Shown here one piece after another: positions 60,957 to 64,000 of a stretch of DNA of 64,000 bases; the stretch's first letter is position 1; each line of letters begins with the position of its first letter. Made by a program: the position numbers and the translations under genes. The stretch is from assembly GCA_002842855.1 (NCBI GenBank), contig PHEE01000008.1:86588-150587 (forward strand). The letters run 5' to 3'. The DNA comes from Alphaproteobacteria bacterium HGW-Alphaproteobacteria-4 (GTDB taxonomy: Bacteria; Pseudomonadota; Alphaproteobacteria; Rhodobacterales; Rhodobacteraceae). The notes under the pieces are model-generated. The model was not told where the DNA came from. It saw only the letters and a list, made by a program, of their open reading frames with translations, and did not search any database.

Positions 60957-60960
<4 letters not shown>

Positions 60961-62021
60961 GCGTGGATCTGCGGCTCACGGGTTCGGCCTATGGGCGCGG
61001 GCGTGGGCAGGCGGCGGCGGGGCAGGGCGCGCAGGTGCGCGCCGCCACCGTGGGCCGGGTTGAAACCGCGCGCGCCGAGGGGCTGTTTGACGAAGCCGCG
61101 CTTGCCTACCTTGCCGCACAGCGCGCCTTTCATACGCTGCACGACTCCGAGGGGATGGCCGAGTTGCTGGGCATCGCAGAGGGTTTCGACCTGCCCGAGC
61201 CCGAGCTGTTCGCGCACCTCCACCTTGGCACGCTGCGCGACCTCAAGGGCGGCGCGGCGCTGATTGATGGCTGTTCCGCCTGGGCGGTCGCCGAAGGGCC
61301 TGACGGCCCGCTGGTGGTGAAGAACCGCGACTATTCCGGCCTGCATCTGGGCATTCAGTCGGTGGCGCGCCACCACGGTCCAGATGTGGCTACCGGCGGT
61401 ATGCTTTGCCTGGGCAGCCTTGGCAGCCCCGGCGCGTATTCCAGCGGCATCAACGCGGCAGGGCTGGCGCTGGCCGATACGCAGGTATCGGTGGCCACGC
61501 ACCGCGTTGGCTGGCTGCGCTATTTCCTGATGACGCGGCTTCTGGCGCGTTGCAGCACCGTGGCCGAAGCCGTGGCCTTCATCCGCACTACGCGCCACGC
61601 GGGCGGTGGTACCCTGGTGCTGGCCGACAGTTCAGGCGCCACGGCGGCGGTGGAACTGGGTGCGGGCGCGGTGACGGTGGCCAGCGGTGCGCAAGTCTGG
61701 CGCACCAACCATCTGACCGGTACACTCGCCCGCGACACACTGCCGCCCAAAGATGACGATATCGCGGGTAATTCGCGCGACCGGTTCGCGCATCTCGCGC
61801 GCACCCTTCCCGGCGCCATCTGGACCCGCACCAATGCGCGCGTGCTTATGGCCACCCATCCCGACACCTCACCCGGCGCCGCGCCGATCTGCCAGCATGG
61901 GCAAGCGGATGCCGCACAGACCATTTCTTCTGCGGTCTATTCGTGTAACCTGCGGCAGATGGATTTTTGCGAAGGCAATCCTTGCACCGGGGCATGGCGG
62001 ACCGAATCGCTTTCCGCCTGA
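60957..62021 (+). CDS. C45-family Ntn hydrolase (acyl-CoA:6-APA acyltransferase-like)
   Basis: A protein of 354 residues. The likely catalytic Cys is Cys106 in LIDGCSAWAV; in this Ntn family the chain is cut just before that Cys, leaving an N-terminal alpha subunit of about 105 residues and making Cys the new N-terminus. Other family marks are VVKNRDYSG, the YSSGINAAGLALADTQ region and VWRTNHL. Relatives hydrolyse or transfer amide-linked acyl groups (penicillin acyltransferase, peptide or N-acyl amidohydrolases). There is no signal peptide, so it would act on the imported solute in the cytosol. It is coupled to the transporter by ATGA. Confidence 0.86.
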
Positions 62022-62048
62022 CCGGGTGTCGGGCGGATGGGACCGGGC

Positions 62049-63026
<978 letters not shown>

Positions 63027-63032
<6 letters not shown>

Positions 63033-63064
63033 AAACCGTGGCGTCCGCGCGCGGATTTCACGCA
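63027..63064. promoter_or_regulatory. Candidate enhancer of the AtuA-type gene, also a hairpin
   Basis: GCGTGAAAACCG (63027-63038) and CGGATTTCACGC (63052-63063) are inverted with 11 of 12 pairs matching and 13 bases between. The right part, GCGCGGATTTCACGCA (63049-63064), is 15/16 identical to 55316-55331. It ends about 70 bases before the -24 element. As a hairpin at the stop of the activator gene it could also help end that transcript. Confidence 0.55.
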
Positions 63065-63133
63065 GTCCCGCCAGGATTCCCGGCTGGAAGAATATTATGT
63101 AGCTATAACAGATAGTTGCTTGTTTTGCGCGCA

Positions 63134-63149
63134 CGGCACACTTTGTGCA
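63134..63149 (+). promoter_or_regulatory. Second sigma-54 (-24/-12) type promoter
   Basis: CGGCACACTTTGTGCA keeps GG (63135-63136) and GC (63147-63148) ten bases apart. From GG onward 17 of 20 bases, including the trailing TCTAT, equal the promoter at 55424. Transcription should start near 63160, 26 bases before the next gene. Confidence 0.7.
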
Positions 63150-63185
63150 TCTATTAAGGCAGTCCCACCCTGCACGAGGCACCCC

Positions 63186-64000
63186 ATGGCATCGCTCCGG
63201 ATCATCTGCCCCAACGGCCACCTCGGCTTTGCGCCGATCAAGACGGGGAGCTTTCACGCTGCCGTTGCCACCAAGCCCGATTTCATTGCCGCCGACTCGG
63301 GCAGCGACGATATCGGCCCCGGCCCTCTGGGTGCCGATGTCTGCGCCAGCCCGAAGGCATGGCAGCGGCACGACCTTGAAGAAATGCTGCTGGCCGCGCG
63401 CAAGCTTAGGGTGCCGATGATCATCGGCTCGTCGGGCGACACCGGCACCAACAGCCGCGTTGACATGTATCTGGATATGATCCGCGAGATTGCGGCAGAG
63501 CACAAGCTGGCGCCGTTCAGGCTCGGCTGGTTCTATTCCGAGGTCGACAAGGAAATGGTGCGCGGCAAGATCCGCTCGGGCTCGGCCATCAAGGGCCTCG
63601 ATGCGCGCGCCGATCTGACCGAGGCGGAGCTTGACGCGACCAGCCGCATCGTCGCCATGGCCGGGGTGCACCCGTTCATCAAGCTGCTGGAAGAAGGCTG
63701 CGACGTGATCATCGGTGGCCGCTCATCCGACAGCGCGATTTTCGCCGCCGCCGCGCTGCACAAGGGCTACCCCGAAGCCGAAAGCTATTACCTCGGCAAG
63801 GTGCTCGAATGCGCCAGCTTCTGCGCCGAACCCTACGGCGCCAAGGAAACCGTGATGGGCGAGATCACGAAAGACCATGTCGAAGTGACCGCCATGGCCG
63901 ATTTTCAGCGCTGCACGGTGGCCTCGGTGGCAGGCCACGCGATGTACGAACGCTCGAACCCGTTCCACGAATTCGTGGCGGGCGGCATGCTTGACATGAC
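63186..64000 (+). CDS. AtuA/DUF1446 family protein (partial, runs off the window)
   Basis: The first 271 residues are visible and no stop is reached. MASLRIICPNGHLGFAP, DFIAADSGSDDIGPGPLGAD, IIGSSGDTGTNSRVDMYLDMI and DVIIGGRSSDSAIFAAAAL fit the acyclic terpene utilisation AtuA / DUF1446 family, whose biochemical role is unclear outside terpene degradation. GAGG lies before ATG 63186. It has its own sigma-54-type promoter that nearly copies the ABC operon promoter, so it is probably co-regulated with transport and hydrolysis of the same compound. Confidence 0.84.
   Translation, partial: MASLRIICPNGHLGFAPIKTGSFHAAVATKPDFIAADSGSDDIGPGPLGADVCASPKAWQRHDLEEMLLAARKLRVPMIIGSSGDTGTNSRVDMYLDMIREIAAEHKLAPFRLGWFYSEVDKEMVRGKIRSGSAIKGLDARADLTEAELDATSRIVAMAGVHPFIKLLEEGCDVIIGGRSSDSAIFAAAALHKGYPEAESYYLGKVLECASFCAEPYGAKETVMGEITKDHVEVTAMADFQRCTVASVAGHAMYERSNPFHEFVAGGMLDM

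Overview
The window is GC-rich, densely coded chromosomal DNA of an alphaproteobacterium, most likely a Rhodobacterales (Rhodobacteraceae/Paracoccaceae) species. This rests on recognised gene families: an aa3 oxidase subunit I tail followed by a DUF2244 gene, metZ, folE2, an RpoHII-like heat-shock sigma factor, a divergent lipoprotein/rsmI-yraN-gshB block, and short ATGA/TGATG gene overlaps throughout. I see no tRNA, rRNA, CRISPR array, prophage or insertion sequence, and no gene-free stretch above 300 bases. Everything is read from sequence alone; no database search was run.

Left part (1-14.8 kb): ctaD tail and DUF2244; a GST; metZ and folE2; then a leftward fatty-acid beta-oxidation cluster (acyl-CoA dehydrogenase, 70-residue protein, GST, thiolase, two tandem cupins, FadJ). 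Two tandem MerR regulators sit upstream of it, with a strong inverted-repeat operator between them. Two overlapping hotdog thioesterases and a MATE exporter run the other way. Next (14.8-31.8 kb): trpS, a rhomboid that has lost both catalytic residues, murJ-glnD, a lipoprotein of the LpoA/LppC type, rsmI-yraN-gshB, comM, a GST, an RpoHII-like sigma factor coupled to a ChaN-type gene, coaBC, a DoxX protein, and a TetR gene flanked by two AhpD-like genes.

Middle (31.8-48.5 kb): a YiiX-like hydrolase, a YeeE transporter and a P460-type cytochrome; a secreted four-Cys protein with a VTT-like membrane protein; DUF3179; an ECF sigma factor with zinc-finger anti-sigma factor and a very Met-rich membrane protein, followed by an alpha/beta-hydrolase-OsmC fusion; a ketone-body/PHB set (adc, bdhA, patatin); an NAD(P)H-hydrate epimerase; and a 1,100-residue secreted protein with four PPC-like repeats.

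Right part (48.5-64 kb) holds the two most interesting systems. (1) A five-gene metal/redox operon: a P1B-4 metal ATPase, a membrane-anchored NAD(P)H/FAD/2Fe-2S reductase, a small b-type-cytochrome-like membrane protein, an eight-heme cytochrome c and a VIT-family Fe/Mn transporter. (2) A sigma-54 island: rpoN, a peptide-type ABC transporter, a C45-type Ntn hydrolase, a sensor-less sigma-54 activator and an AtuA/DUF1446 gene cut by the window edge. Two near-identical -24/-12 promoters (55424 and 63134) and a shared upstream palindrome (55316-55331 and 63049-63064) suggest one activator drives both transcription units.
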